DNA from: Hyphomicrobiales bacterium
Lineage (GTDB): Bacteria > Pseudomonadota > Alphaproteobacteria > Rhizobiales > TMED25
Reading direction: 5' to 3'
DNA length: 50,664 nt
NCBI GenBank assembly: GCA_016780665.1
Contig: JADHLM010000001.1
Coordinates: 1-50,664 of the forward strand
The translations under genes and the position numbers were made by a program. Shown here piece by piece: positions 1 to 8,590 of this stretch. Every line of letters starts with the position of its first letter. Position 1 is the first letter of the stretch. The notes beneath the pieces are model-generated. The model ran no database searches and was not told the origin of the DNA. It was given only the letters and a program-made list of their open reading frames with translations.

Positions 1-42
1 AAAACTGCTCCATGGATTTGATATAATTAAATGAAAAAATAT

Positions 43-468
43 TCAAAAAATTAGTCCTAGCATTAGTGATAACAAAACAATAAGTGATATATTCCTTCTT
101 AATTCGAGATACCATCGATTCATTTTTTCTATCAATAGATACGCATAATCGATCCATAACAAAATAGTAAAGGCTACGAGGAAAATACTTTTAAAGTAGA
201 ACTGAAATATATATGCAAACCAAATACCCAGAATAATTACATTTGATAATATTAAAACATTTACTTTGTTATCATTATTCAATGACTGGCCCCAGTGAGA
301 ACCAGAAATAAAAGAAATTATCAATAATGAATATATATCTATAGAATTTGATATGATCTGCTCATAATTTTTTGGATAATCAAATATTGAATTTATCGCA
401 TAAATTATGAAAGGAATACCGCCAGAGTATGTAAGTAAGTATATTAATCTCTTTCTATTAACCACCAT
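43..468 (-). CDS. DUF3429 family integral membrane protein
   Basis: A 141-residue hydrophobic protein with about five predicted membrane segments (roughly residues 8-27, 46-56, 70-90, 93-112 and 126-141). The GSHWG motif at residues 56-60 and WYLELR near 119-124 match the DUF3429 family, whose function is unknown. The ATG start is preceded by AGGA at good spacing. The gene begins 8 nt after the photolyase-like gene stops, so the two are probably co-transcribed. Family membership is by motif recognition; no function is inferred beyond inner-membrane location. Confidence 0.75.
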   Translation of the reverse strand: MVVNRKRLIYLLTYSGGIPFIIYAINSIFDYPKNYEQIISNSIDIYSLLIISFISGSHWGQSLNNDNKVNVLILSNVIILGIWFAYIFQFYFKSIFLVAFTILLWIDYAYLLIEKMNRWYLELRRNISLIVLLSLMLGLIF

Positions 469-476
469 GAATTATC

Positions 477-1967
477 CTAAATCGTAGTGTTATTCTCTAT
501 GAATTCATTTGCCTTACTAACTATATTATCACGTCTGGAAGTGTCCATTTTATCGTATGATGAAACCATCAAAGACAGTCTTGGATTCTTTGAAAAAAAA
601 TCTCGATGTTTATTAATAAAACGCCAATATAGTCCATCCATCACTTCACACCAGTCACCCTTCTTGAAGTCCATCATTTTAAGTACGTAATTTGAACCAC
701 AAATGTATGGCTTTGTTGCAAAAATACCACCATCACTAAACAAACCCATTCCATATACATTGGGACCCATAACCCAATCAGATGAATCGACAAAAGCCTC
801 CATAAACCAATTGTGAACTTCAGTGGGTTTTATCTCACATAGATTCATAATATTGGATAAGATCATCAACCTTTCTATATGATGCGACCATCCCTCACTA
901 AAAGCATTTTTTATAGCATGATCCAGTGGATCTAAACCTGTATTTGCAGAATACCATGAAGATTTCATTGATCGATTATGCTGAAAGAAATTCCTATTTT
1001 CGAAGTCATTACTAAAATTCTGATAAATTCCTCTTATAAATTCTCGCCAACCAATAATTTGACGAATAAATCCTTCAAGTGAATTGATCTTAATTTCATG
1101 CTTCAAAGCAAAATCCATAGTCCTATCAATGATTTTAGTAGGGGTTATTAATCCTAGATTCATATATGTACTGAGAGTACTATGAAACAAAATATTATCT
1201 CTCTGGGTGACTGCATCTTCATAATCACCAAAATTATTTAACTTATTAAGTAAGAAAAAATCAAATATAGTCTCAACTTCATCTTCTGTTGTAGCAAACT
1301 TAAAGTTATTTGTGCTACCATGATGGTCAGAAAATCTTTGTTCAACAAATTGCTTTAAATCGTTAGTATGTTTTGTGATTAATATTTCTGGATATTTGGG
1401 TATCTCAACACTTGCTGGAATTTTTTTTCTATTTTCACTATCAAAACTCCATTTACCACCGATAGGCTTTGAATCCCTATCAATGAGTAGATTCATTTTA
1501 ATCCTTACTATCTTATAAAAAGATGCCATCTGAGGTCTATTCTTTGATAAAAAATCTTTAAAATCACTTCGTGTATTTAGAAACATCGGAGAAGTGATTT
1601 CTTCAAAAATTATATTATTTTCTGTGAGGTATGATTTGATGTTATTTTCAAAAAATTTATCTTCTATCTCAAAAAAGTATACTTTCTTTATGCTCTTCTC
1701 TCTGATAATACCGTCAAGCTTACGAATATAATCGTCTTCAAAAGATTCATGATCTTTGTCCAAATAAGTAATATCATAACCATTCTTGCTTAGCTTATCC
1801 GCATATGATCTCATCGCAGATAAAAATAATAATATTTTTTTCTTACTTGGTTTTAGATGCTTACACAAACCATAGTCTTCTGCCATAAAGAATATTGTAT
1901 CTTCTTTATATTGTGCGGTATGATGAAGAGGAAATAGTTGATTTCCAAGTATTATAAATAAATTCAT
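477..1967 (-). CDS. Cryptochrome/photolyase-related protein (PhrB/FeS-BCP-like superfamily)
   Basis: Flavoprotein of the deoxyribodipyrimidine photolyase-related group (COG3046; Agrobacterium PhrB is the known (6-4) photolyase). The N-terminal Rossmann-like DPRP domain starts with FIILGNQL. The C-terminal FAD-binding helical domain carries GWREFIRG, EGWSHHIERLMILSNIMNL, DWVMGPNVYGMG and DGLYWRF, all typical of the family. The start is placed at the ATG at 1967; a TTG six codons upstream is in frame, but neither has a clear ribosome-binding site. The Cys-x2-Cys pair that helps bind the [4Fe-4S] cluster in PhrB is absent: the corresponding stretch reads DFKKGDWCEVMDG. This may be a cluster-free subclass. 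Light-driven DNA repair is likely, lesion specificity unknown. Confidence 0.85.
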   Translation of the reverse strand: MNLFIILGNQLFPLHHTAQYKEDTIFFMAEDYGLCKHLKPSKKKILLFLSAMRSYADKLSKNGYDITYLDKDHESFEDDYIRKLDGIIREKSIKKVYFFEIEDKFFENNIKSYLTENNIIFEEITSPMFLNTRSDFKDFLSKNRPQMASFYKIVRIKMNLLIDRDSKPIGGKWSFDSENRKKIPASVEIPKYPEILITKHTNDLKQFVEQRFSDHHGSTNNFKFATTEDEVETIFDFFLLNKLNNFGDYEDAVTQRDNILFHSTLSTYMNLGLITPTKIIDRTMDFALKHEIKINSLEGFIRQIIGWREFIRGIYQNFSNDFENRNFFQHNRSMKSSWYSANTGLDPLDHAIKNAFSEGWSHHIERLMILSNIMNLCEIKPTEVHNWFMEAFVDSSDWVMGPNVYGMGLFSDGGIFATKPYICGSNYVLKMMDFKKGDWCEVMDGLYWRFINKHRDFFSKNPRLSLMVSSYDKMDTSRRDNIVSKANEFIENNTTI

Positions 1968-2030
1968 TAAACTTTTAATTTTCAATATTATCTAAAATTA
2001 AAAGAGTAACAAAATTTCTTTATACAAACA

Positions 2031-2058
2031 ATTATATAGATTAGATCTAGTGTGTAAG
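2031..2058 (-). promoter_or_regulatory. Candidate promoter for the photolyase-DUF3429 unit
   Basis: Read on the minus strand, CTTACA (2058-2053) is followed after 16 nt by a perfect TATAAT (2036-2031). This leaves a leader of roughly 55-60 nt before the ATG at 1967. The -10 is a full consensus match and the -35 matches 4 of 6. In DNA this AT-rich such matches arise by chance, so this is a prediction only. Confidence 0.35.
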
Positions 2059-2068
2059 AATAAATTAT

Positions 2069-2142
2069 TGGCTGGGGCGGCAGGATTCGAACCTGCGATC
2101 ACGGGATCAAAACCCGATGCCTTACCGCTTGGCTACGCCCCA
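2069..2142 (-). tRNA. tRNA-Gln (anticodon TTG)
   Basis: Reverse-complement reading gives acceptor arm TGGGGCG paired with CGCCCCA, a D arm GCC/GGC, the anticodon loop TTTTGAT (anticodon TTG, reading CAA), a T arm GCAGG-TTCGAAT-CCTGC, discriminator G and an encoded CCA end (2071-2069). The overall sequence closely resembles bacterial tRNA-Gln. The outermost anticodon-stem pair (27-43) would be T-T, a mild irregularity. It stands alone between the photolyase-like and MBL-fold genes. Confidence 0.95.
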
Positions 2143-2201
2143 ATGTTCGCATATTACATAAGAAGATATAAATCTGGCTATGCGTATTGATGATACATTT
2201 G

Positions 2202-2207
2202 TATAAT
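2202..2207 (+). promoter_or_regulatory. Candidate -10 element upstream of the MBL-fold hydrolase
   Basis: A perfect TATAAT lies 30 nt before the ATG at 2238. No convincing -35 hexamer sits at 16-18 nt spacing. A TG dinucleotide directly precedes it but without the usual one-base gap of an extended -10, so the call is weak. Confidence 0.25.
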
Positions 2208-2237
2208 ATCTTCTAATAAAAATAAATTAAAAAATAC

Positions 2238-3050
2238 ATGTCAATAAATATAAAAGTGATCACCGCCGATAATTCAGGACCCACAACCAATAATGGAACC
2301 AATACCTATGTTATAGGAGATCAGGAATTAATAATCATAGACCCTGGTCCAAGATCTGAGTCCCATTTTAGTAATATTAGAAAATATATTAACAATAGGC
2401 CTGTAAAGATGATTCTCATAACACATCATCATTTGGATCATATAGGATTATTAGCGGATTTATGTAACTTAACCGATGCAAAGATTTATCTTGATAAAAT
2501 ACAACTGAAGAAATTATTAGAAGTTTATCCCAATATTAAAAATCATACGAAAATACTAAATAAGAGTATTATATTTGCAAATATTATCATTGAACCAATA
2601 TATTCCCCAGGTCATGCATCAGATCATTTTTGTTTTAGAATCCCAGGTGAAGTGATTTTTACAGGTGATCATATCATGGGTTGGTCAACAACAATGATAA
2701 GAAAACCCGATGGAGATATGGGACAATATATTCAATCTTTAAATAAAATTAGTGAGTATAGTAAAGAAATTTTTCTCCCAGGACATGGAAATAAAATAGT
2801 CGATGGTCATAAACGTTGCAAAGAACTTATTGACCACAGGAATAAGAGATCAAATCAAATATTGCAAATTCTTGAAGAGAAAGATCTGGACGCACATGAT
2901 ATTACGAAGATCATTTATAAAAAAATTAGCAAGAAACTTATCACATATGCTGAACTGACGGTTGAAGCCAGTTTAGATGAAATGATCAATAGAAAACTTA
3001 TAAAAAGAAAATCCGTTGATAACAAATATATTTATTCAATCAGAACATAA
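2238..3050 (+). CDS. MBL-fold metallo-hydrolase (LACTB2-like)
   Basis: Metallo-beta-lactamase superfamily hydrolase of 270 residues. The zinc-binding HxHxDH motif is at residues 63-68 (HHHLDH). Downstream are SPGHASDH (third histidine), FTGDH (bridging Asp) and LPGHG (last histidine), in the usual order. Residues about 210-270 resemble the winged-helix tail found in LACTB2-like proteins. Homologues act as thioesterases, glyoxalase-II-like hydrolases or RNases, so the substrate cannot be assigned. It is convergent with pdxH, 6 nt apart. Confidence 0.85.
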   Translation: MSINIKVITADNSGPTTNNGTNTYVIGDQELIIIDPGPRSESHFSNIRKYINNRPVKMILITHHHLDHIGLLADLCNLTDAKIYLDKIQLKKLLEVYPNIKNHTKILNKSIIFANIIIEPIYSPGHASDHFCFRIPGEVIFTGDHIMGWSTTMIRKPDGDMGQYIQSLNKISEYSKEIFLPGHGNKIVDGHKRCKELIDHRNKRSNQILQILEEKDLDAHDITKIIYKKISKKLITYAELTVEASLDEMINRKLIKRKSVDNKYIYSIRT

Positions 3051-3056
3051 TATTTC

Positions 3057-3668
3057 TTATGGATATAAGTAATTTTTTGTCCAAACATTACTATCAAGTT
3101 TAAATCTTAATCTTTGATGCAATCGAAATTCAGAGTTTAACCAAAACTCAACCTCAGATGGAATTAACCTAAAACCGACCCAATAATCTGGTCGAGTTAG
3201 ATCTTTATTCTCATTTTCTTTTGAATATTTTTCATATTCTTCAGCAAAAGTTTTTGGACTCTCAAGTATTGATGATTGTTTGCTAACAATAGCACCAATC
3301 CTGCTCCCACGAGGTCTCGAATTAAAATATGAGTCCGACTCCGCACTATTTATTATTGAAACTTTTCCCTTAAACCTCACTTGTTTTCTTATACTTTTCC
3401 AATGAAAACATATGGCTGCATTACTGTTTTGATCTAGCTCAACACCTTTTTGACTGTTGTTATTGGTATAAAACACTAGCCCCGTGTCAACTCCTTTAAG
3501 TAGAACCATTCTGACATTTGGAAAGCCTTCTTTGTTTGCTGTTGCTAGTGCCATAGCATTGGGATCGTTTATCTCCAATTTTTTTGCTTCCTCAAACCAA
3601 CTATTAAAAAGTTCAAGTGGATCAGAGTAGTTTAATTCTTGTTTATTAAATCCTTGGTAAGTATTCAT
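3057..3668 (-). CDS. pdxH: Pyridoxine/pyridoxamine 5'-phosphate oxidase
   Basis: FMN-dependent oxidase converting pyridoxine or pyridoxamine 5'-phosphate to pyridoxal 5'-phosphate, in B6 synthesis and salvage. At 203 residues it has the family length. Visible family blocks are RMVLLKGVD and FYTNNNSQKG (FMN site), AAICFHWKS, RQVRFKG, SRPRGSRIGA, and the C-terminal WVGFRLIPSEVEFWL followed by LHQRLRF (substrate and FMN contacts). ATG start. It is divergently transcribed from fabI across a 79-nt gap and provides the cofactor for PLP enzymes such as ThrC. Confidence 0.95.
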   Translation of the reverse strand: MNTYQGFNKQELNYSDPLELFNSWFEEAKKLEINDPNAMALATANKEGFPNVRMVLLKGVDTGLVFYTNNNSQKGVELDQNSNAAICFHWKSIRKQVRFKGKVSIINSAESDSYFNSRPRGSRIGAIVSKQSSILESPKTFAEEYEKYSKENENKDLTRPDYWVGFRLIPSEVEFWLNSEFRLHQRLRFKLDSNVWTKNYLYP

Positions 3669-3679
3669 AGTTTAATCTT

Positions 3680-3698
3680 ATCATGTAGTTGTCATGAT
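3680..3698. repeat. Short inverted repeat in the pdxH-fabI divergent gap
   Basis: ATCATG (3680-3685) and CATGAT (3693-3698) form a perfect 6-bp inverted repeat around a 7-nt spacer. It overlaps the candidate fabI -35 element. It could be a small operator, but arms this short are also expected by chance. Confidence 0.25.
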
Positions 3699-3717
3699 TA
3701 CTTTATTATAATAATAT
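3689..3717 (+). promoter_or_regulatory. Candidate promoter for fabI-aroC
   Basis: TTGTCA (3689-3694, 5 of 6 matches to the -35 consensus) is followed after 17 nt by TAATAT (3712-3717). A perfect TATAAT at 3707-3712 is only 12 nt from the -35. The position, 31 nt before the fabI ATG, fits a short leader. Confidence 0.4.
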
Positions 3718-3747
3718 TATTTAATAATTAATTGGTATGAATTAAAT

Positions 3748-4566
3748 ATGAACACAAATTTTAATCAAAAATTGATGCAAGGAAAAAGAGGTTTGGTTAT
3801 GGGAGTAGCCAATAATCGATCTATTGCATGGGGTATAGCTAAAGCGCTGCATAATGCTGGAGCGGAACTTGCTTTTAGTTACCAAGGTGAAGCAATTGAA
3901 AAAAGAATTAACCCGCTTGCAAAAGAACTTGATTCAGATATTACTATCGAATGTGATGTTTCTGATGAAAAATCTATTATCAATCTTATTAAAAAATTAG
4001 AAAATGTATGGGGGAAGATAGACTTCTTAGTCCACGCTATAGCCTACTCAGATAAAAATGAACTAACTGGAAGATATATTGAAACTTCTAAAGAAAACTT
4101 TATACAAACAATGCATATTTCATGTTACTCGTTTACATCAATACTAAAACATGCAGAGAGAATATTAAATCCAAATGCTTCCATGGTAACCCTTACATAC
4201 TCTGGTGCTGAGAGAGTCATGCCACATTATAATGTAATGGGAGTAGCGAAAGCGGGCTTAGAGGCCTCAGTAAAATATTTGAGCGTTGATATGGGTAAAA
4301 ATGGTACACGAGTTAACGCAATATCAGCAGGGCCAATAAAAACATTAGCTGCGTCTGGGATTGGAGACTTCAGATATATTCTAAAATGGAATGAATACAA
4401 TTCACCATTAAGACGAACAGTTGATATTGAAGATGTCGGTAATGCAGCTATTTATTTATTGTCAGACCTCAGCAAATCAGTAACAGGCGAAATCCTTCAT
4501 GTTGATGCAGGCTATAATATTGTAGGTATGAAGAACGAGGAAGCCCCGGATATCACGGTGACTTAG
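3748..4566 (+). CDS. fabI: Enoyl-[acyl-carrier-protein] reductase (NADH)
   Basis: Catalyses the last reduction step of type II fatty-acid elongation in the cytoplasm. It is a short-chain dehydrogenase-fold protein of 272 residues. The FabI-type cofactor loop GVANNRSIAWG is at residues 19-29. The catalytic set is Tyr151, Tyr161 and Lys168 (Y-x6-K in YNVMGVAK), spaced as in E. coli FabI (Tyr146/Tyr156/Lys163). The substrate-loop region has SAGPIKTLAASGI. ATG start. aroC follows 9 nt downstream, presumably in one transcript. Confidence 0.97.
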   Translation: MNTNFNQKLMQGKRGLVMGVANNRSIAWGIAKALHNAGAELAFSYQGEAIEKRINPLAKELDSDITIECDVSDEKSIINLIKKLENVWGKIDFLVHAIAYSDKNELTGRYIETSKENFIQTMHISCYSFTSILKHAERILNPNASMVTLTYSGAERVMPHYNVMGVAKAGLEASVKYLSVDMGKNGTRVNAISAGPIKTLAASGIGDFRYILKWNEYNSPLRRTVDIEDVGNAAIYLLSDLSKSVTGEILHVDAGYNIVGMKNEEAPDITVT

Positions 4567-4575
4567 GAAAAGTGA

Positions 4576-5658
4576 ATGTCGCATAATACATTTGGTAAAA
4601 TGTTACGATTGACTACATGGGGTGAAAGTCATGGAGAAGCAATTGGTTGTGTTTTGGATGGATGTCCTCCAAATATTGAAATATCACTCAGTCAAATTCA
4701 AAAATATCTTGATAAACGTAAACCAGGGCAGTCCAAGTTTACTACTCAAAGAAAAGAAGATGATATAGTAGAGATTTTATCGGGAACAATTAGAAATGGT
4801 GAAGATAAATTTATAACCACAGGAACACCAATTTCGCTAATTATCAAAAATAAAGACCAAAGGTCAAAAGATTATAATGATATTACCGATAAATACAGAC
4901 CAGGGCATGCTGATTTTACATACGCAAAAAAATATGGTTTGAGGGAACACCGCGGTGGTGGTCGATCTTCTGCGCGAGAGACAGCAATGCGTGTTGCTGG
5001 CGGAGCAATAGCAAGGAAAATTATACCCGAAATTAAAATTAGAGCTGCTCTAATTCAAATGGGGCCAAATAAAATTAAAAGAGAAAATTGGGACTGGAAT
5101 TTAATAGATAATAATCCATTTTTCTGCCCTGATAAGGATGCTATACCAATATGGCAAGATTATCTTGAGAAGATACGAAAAGATGGTGACTCTACAGGCG
5201 CTATAATTGAAGTTGTTGCAGAAAACGTCCCTATTGGTCTTGGTGAACCAATTTATGGTAAATTAGATCAAGAAATTGCAGCTGCCATGATGTCTATAAA
5301 TGCTGTAAAAGCGGTTGAAATTGGTGCAGGTTTTAAAACGGCTGAGATGAATGGTAGTGAAAATGCCGATGAGATTATTATTGATAATAATAATATCAAA
5401 TTTTTATCCAATAATGCAGGTGGTATTTTGGGAGGAATATCAACCGGACAAGACATCATTGCCAGATTTGCAGTAAAACCGACGTCCTCAATACTCAAAA
5501 AGGTACGCACGATAGATAGTGAAAATAATAATACGGATATAATAACAAAGGGAAGACATGACCCTTGTGTCGGCATTAGGGCAGTACCTATTGGTGAGGC
5601 TATGATGGCACTTGTACTTGCGGATCATTATCTAAGGAATAGAGGTCAAATAGGATAA
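4576..5658 (+). CDS. aroC: Chorismate synthase
   Basis: Converts 5-enolpyruvylshikimate-3-phosphate to chorismate using reduced FMN, ending the shikimate pathway. The 360-residue length is typical. Signature blocks are TWGESHG near the N-terminus, RPGHADFTY, REHRGGGRSSARET and, near the C-terminus, GRHDPCVGIRAVPIGEAM. AGGAAA precedes the ATG. It sits directly behind fabI and converges on tlyA with a gap of only 6 nt and no visible terminator. Confidence 0.97.
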   Translation: MSHNTFGKMLRLTTWGESHGEAIGCVLDGCPPNIEISLSQIQKYLDKRKPGQSKFTTQRKEDDIVEILSGTIRNGEDKFITTGTPISLIIKNKDQRSKDYNDITDKYRPGHADFTYAKKYGLREHRGGGRSSARETAMRVAGGAIARKIIPEIKIRAALIQMGPNKIKRENWDWNLIDNNPFFCPDKDAIPIWQDYLEKIRKDGDSTGAIIEVVAENVPIGLGEPIYGKLDQEIAAAMMSINAVKAVEIGAGFKTAEMNGSENADEIIIDNNNIKFLSNNAGGILGGISTGQDIIARFAVKPTSSILKKVRTIDSENNNTDIITKGRHDPCVGIRAVPIGEAMMALVLADHYLRNRGQIG

Positions 5659-5664
5659 ATTAAT

Positions 5665-6408
5665 TTATTCTTTTTCTGCAAAGATTAACCATTCTTCATT
5701 CCCGTCTTTTCCCAAAAGAGGTGATTTAAATATTTTTATCTCTGAAAAATTCCTCAATTTAAGTAATAATATGAATTTGTTGATTGAATTCCATGTAAGT
5801 TGACTATTTTTCACAATACCTTTCTTATTAACTTCGTTAATACCAACTTCAAATTGAGGTTTGAAGAGAATGTAAAAATAAGATCCTTTTTTTGAATATA
5901 TAAGAATATCATTCAGTGCTTTAGCTAAACTAATAAAGCTTAGATCTACACTAATCAAATCTGCAGATGATATAAGATCTTTGTCTAAATCTCTAACGTC
6001 CATTTTTTCCATATTTATTACTTTGGAGTTTTCTCTTATCAAAGAGTCTAATTGATTAGAACCTACATCGATCGCGTAAACCTTTTTAGAACCAAATTCC
6101 AGAAGAACTTGAGTAAATCCTCCCGTCGACGCTCCAAGGTCTAAACAGACATAATTTGATATATTTTTATGGGTCTTTTCTAGAAGATATTTTAATTTGC
6201 TCGCAGATCTTGAAACATATACTTTATAATTTTTTTTGATTTCAACTCTGTCGCCTAAAGCAATTTTCTTACTGATTTTTTTTTCAATCTTGCCGTTTAC
6301 AATAATACCACTAGATTGTATTGCGTTTGCAGCAGAATTTCTTGACTTGAAGAATCTATTTTCTACTAACCAAATATCCAATCTTTGATTTGATTGACTA
6401 CCTGTCAT
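5665..6408 (-). CDS. tlyA: TlyA-family rRNA 2'-O-methyltransferase
   Basis: An N-terminal S4 RNA-binding domain (residues 8-65, including RLDIWLVENRFFKSR) is followed by an FtsJ/RrmJ-type SAM-dependent methyltransferase domain with motif I LDLGASTGGFTQ (about residues 89-100) and AIDVG. Family members methylate 16S and/or 23S rRNA (C1409/C1920 in mycobacteria); some are annotated as hemolysins, but the fold indicates rRNA modification. The ATG lies inside the last codons of dxs (11-nt overlap), indicating translational coupling in an xseB-dxs-tlyA operon, an arrangement common in alphaproteobacteria. Confidence 0.9.
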   Translation of the reverse strand: MTGSQSNQRLDIWLVENRFFKSRNSAANAIQSSGIIVNGKIEKKISKKIALGDRVEIKKNYKVYVSRSASKLKYLLEKTHKNISNYVCLDLGASTGGFTQVLLEFGSKKVYAIDVGSNQLDSLIRENSKVINMEKMDVRDLDKDLISSADLISVDLSFISLAKALNDILIYSKKGSYFYILFKPQFEVGINEVNKKGIVKNSQLTWNSINKFILLLKLRNFSEIKIFKSPLLGKDGNEEWLIFAEKE

Positions 6409-8281
6409 CTATCATTTGTTGAATATTTTTTACTATACTAGTTGAGTCAAGACCAGCTTCCTTTAATTGGTTTGCTTGAGTATCATGATCAATAAATTTA
6501 TCTGGCATCATTAAATTTTTATAATCCAGGTTTTTATATAAGCCTAAATCTTGAATAAATTTTGTTACTTGAGCCGAAAAGCCACCAATTGAACCTTCTT
6601 CAACAGTTAGGATGTATTTGTGTGATTTAATATTATCTTGCAATAAATCAGTGTCTAATGGTTTGGCAAATCTAGCATCAATTAATGTTGGGTAGATATT
6701 TATTTTATTTAGAGATTCAATAGCCTCCATACACTCTTTTAGTATCGAGCCAAATGATATAATCAATACTTCATTTCCTTTGACTATCATGCGACCTTTT
6801 CCAATTGGAATTTTATTAATGTTATTAGGGAACTCAACACCAATACCATTCCCACGAGGATAGCGAAAGGCAATGGGTCCATCATTGTAATCAACCGCAG
6901 TTTTGACCATCCTTGCTAATTCCAATTCATCTGAAGGTGCCATTACTACAAAATTAGGGATAGAAGAGAGATACATAATATCAAATGCACCAGCATGTGT
7001 TGCTCCATCCTCACCAACCAACCCCGCTCTGTCTATAGCAAATCTGACTGGTAAATTTTGGATTCCAACATCATGAATAATTTGATCATATGCTCTTTGG
7101 AGAAATGTTGAATAAATAGCACAGAATGGCTTAAACTTGTCAGTTGCAAGACCAGCCGCAAATGTTACTGCATGCTGTTCTGCTATCCCAACATCAATAT
7201 ATCTATCTGGAAATTTATATTGAAATGCATCAAGACCTGTTCCGGCTGGCATTGCTGCAGTAATTGCTATAATTTTATTATCCAGTGCTGCTTCATGTAT
7301 TAATTGATCTGAAAAGACTTTTGTATATGTAGGAATATTTGATGGTTTTTTTTCTTGTATGCCTGTATCTACATTAAATTTTGATACTCCATGATATTTA
7401 TCTGCTGAATTCTCAGCAGGTGAATATCCCTTTCCTTTCTTGGTGACAACATGAACAAGAATTGGACCATCGTTATGTGACTTAACATTTTTCAATATTG
7501 GAAGTAGATGATTGAAATTATGTCCATCTATTGGTCCCACATAGTAAAATCCAAGCTCTTCGAATAAAGTTCCTCCTGTAAAGAAACTTCTCCCATGCCC
7601 TTCAACTTTTTGTAAAATCTTCTTCATTGCATCTGGAAGATGTCTTATAATCCTTTTTGCGTAATTTCTAAAACCTCGATAAAATCCTCCAGATATTAAT
7701 TTCGCTAGATAAGCACTCATGGCTCCTACGGGTTGTGCAATTGACATGTCATTATCGTTCAGTATAACAATTAATTTATTTTTCATTGCTCCAGCATTAT
7801 TTAGTGCTTCAAATGCCATCCCCGCACTCATAGCACCATCTCCAATAACAGAAATTATGTTATAGTCTTCTTTCTGTATATCTCGTGCAATACTCATACC
7901 AAGTCCTGATGATATTGATGTAGATGAATGTGCTGCTCCAAATGGATCATATTCACTTTCTGATCTTTTTGTAAAACCAGATATACCTCCTCCAGCCCTT
8001 AGCGTGCGCATTTGCTTTCGTCTTCCAGTAAGAATTTTATGTGGATATGATTGATGCCCTACATCCCAAATAATTCGGTCATGTGGGGTATTGAAAACGT
8101 AATGTAATGCAATAGTTAACTCAACAACACCTAACCCTGCCCCTAGATGCCCTCCAGTCTGAGAAACAATTTCAATTAGTTCATTTCTTACTTCATTTGC
8201 AAGATTTGGTAAGTCTTTTTCATCTAATTTTCTAAGAATTGATGGATCATCAATTTTATCTAGATAAGGCGTTGTGTTCAT
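6398..8281 (-). CDS. dxs: 1-deoxy-D-xylulose-5-phosphate synthase
   Basis: First enzyme of the MEP isoprenoid pathway: a thiamine-diphosphate-dependent condensation of pyruvate and glyceraldehyde 3-phosphate. About 627 residues, as expected. Visible are the TPP motif GDGAMSAG with NDND downstream, WDVGHQSYPHKILTGR, FEELGFYYVGPIDGH, the catalytic glutamate in DVGIAEQHAV, and GEDGATHAG. The ATG at 8281 overlaps the xseB TGA by one base (TGATG); a TTG one codon upstream is also in frame. With ispE and ispH in this window it supplies precursors for the polyprenyl synthase and ctaB. Confidence 0.97.
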   Translation of the reverse strand: MNTTPYLDKIDDPSILRKLDEKDLPNLANEVRNELIEIVSQTGGHLGAGLGVVELTIALHYVFNTPHDRIIWDVGHQSYPHKILTGRRKQMRTLRAGGGISGFTKRSESEYDPFGAAHSSTSISSGLGMSIARDIQKEDYNIISVIGDGAMSAGMAFEALNNAGAMKNKLIVILNDNDMSIAQPVGAMSAYLAKLISGGFYRGFRNYAKRIIRHLPDAMKKILQKVEGHGRSFFTGGTLFEELGFYYVGPIDGHNFNHLLPILKNVKSHNDGPILVHVVTKKGKGYSPAENSADKYHGVSKFNVDTGIQEKKPSNIPTYTKVFSDQLIHEAALDNKIIAITAAMPAGTGLDAFQYKFPDRYIDVGIAEQHAVTFAAGLATDKFKPFCAIYSTFLQRAYDQIIHDVGIQNLPVRFAIDRAGLVGEDGATHAGAFDIMYLSSIPNFVVMAPSDELELARMVKTAVDYNDGPIAFRYPRGNGIGVEFPNNINKIPIGKGRMIVKGNEVLIISFGSILKECMEAIESLNKINIYPTLIDARFAKPLDTDLLQDNIKSHKYILTVEEGSIGGFSAQVTKFIQDLGLYKNLDYKNLMMPDKFIDHDTQANQLKEAGLDSTSIVKNIQQMIDDR

Positions 8282-8550
8282 CAATGATCACTTTCATCTG
8301 ATAAGCTTATATCCTTTTCACTGATTATCTCACCTTTTTTGTCAATCTTAATTGCCTTGATTCTAGACTCTGCGTTTTCTAGGAGTTCTTTACAATGTTT
8401 TGCAAGTTTTGAACCGTATTCAAATTTCTCTACTGATTCGGATAATTTTACATCACCGCTTTCCAAGCCCTCAATGATTTCATTTAATTGATCCATAGCC
8501 TCCTCAAAATCAAGTGTGCTTATATCAGAAAGATTTGATTTTTTGTTCAT
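8281..8550 (-). CDS. xseB: Exodeoxyribonuclease VII small subunit
   Basis: An 89-residue acidic helical protein. The conserved block DFEEAMDQLNEIIEGLESGD followed by LSESVEKFEYG and KHCKELLENAE is diagnostic for XseB. It complexes with the large subunit XseA to degrade single-stranded DNA in both directions; xseA is not in this window. First gene of the xseB-dxs-tlyA unit; its stop codon overlaps the dxs start. Confidence 0.93.
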   Translation of the reverse strand: MNKKSNLSDISTLDFEEAMDQLNEIIEGLESGDVKLSESVEKFEYGSKLAKHCKELLENAESRIKAIKIDKKGEIISEKDISLSDESDH

Positions 8551-8590
8551 TGCTTTAACCTATTCTCTTGATAATAAATAATTATTGATT

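Noticed and set aside
2161..2214. Perfect 9-bp inverted repeat (AGAAGATAT / ATATCTTCT) 36 nt apart upstream of the MBL-fold gene
   Set aside because: In AT-rich DNA, repeats of this length and separation should arise by chance many times in 50 kb; no T-run or known operator fits.
5665..6408. Reading TlyA as a hemolysin
   Set aside because: The S4 plus FtsJ-like methyltransferase architecture indicates rRNA methylation; the hemolysin label is historical.
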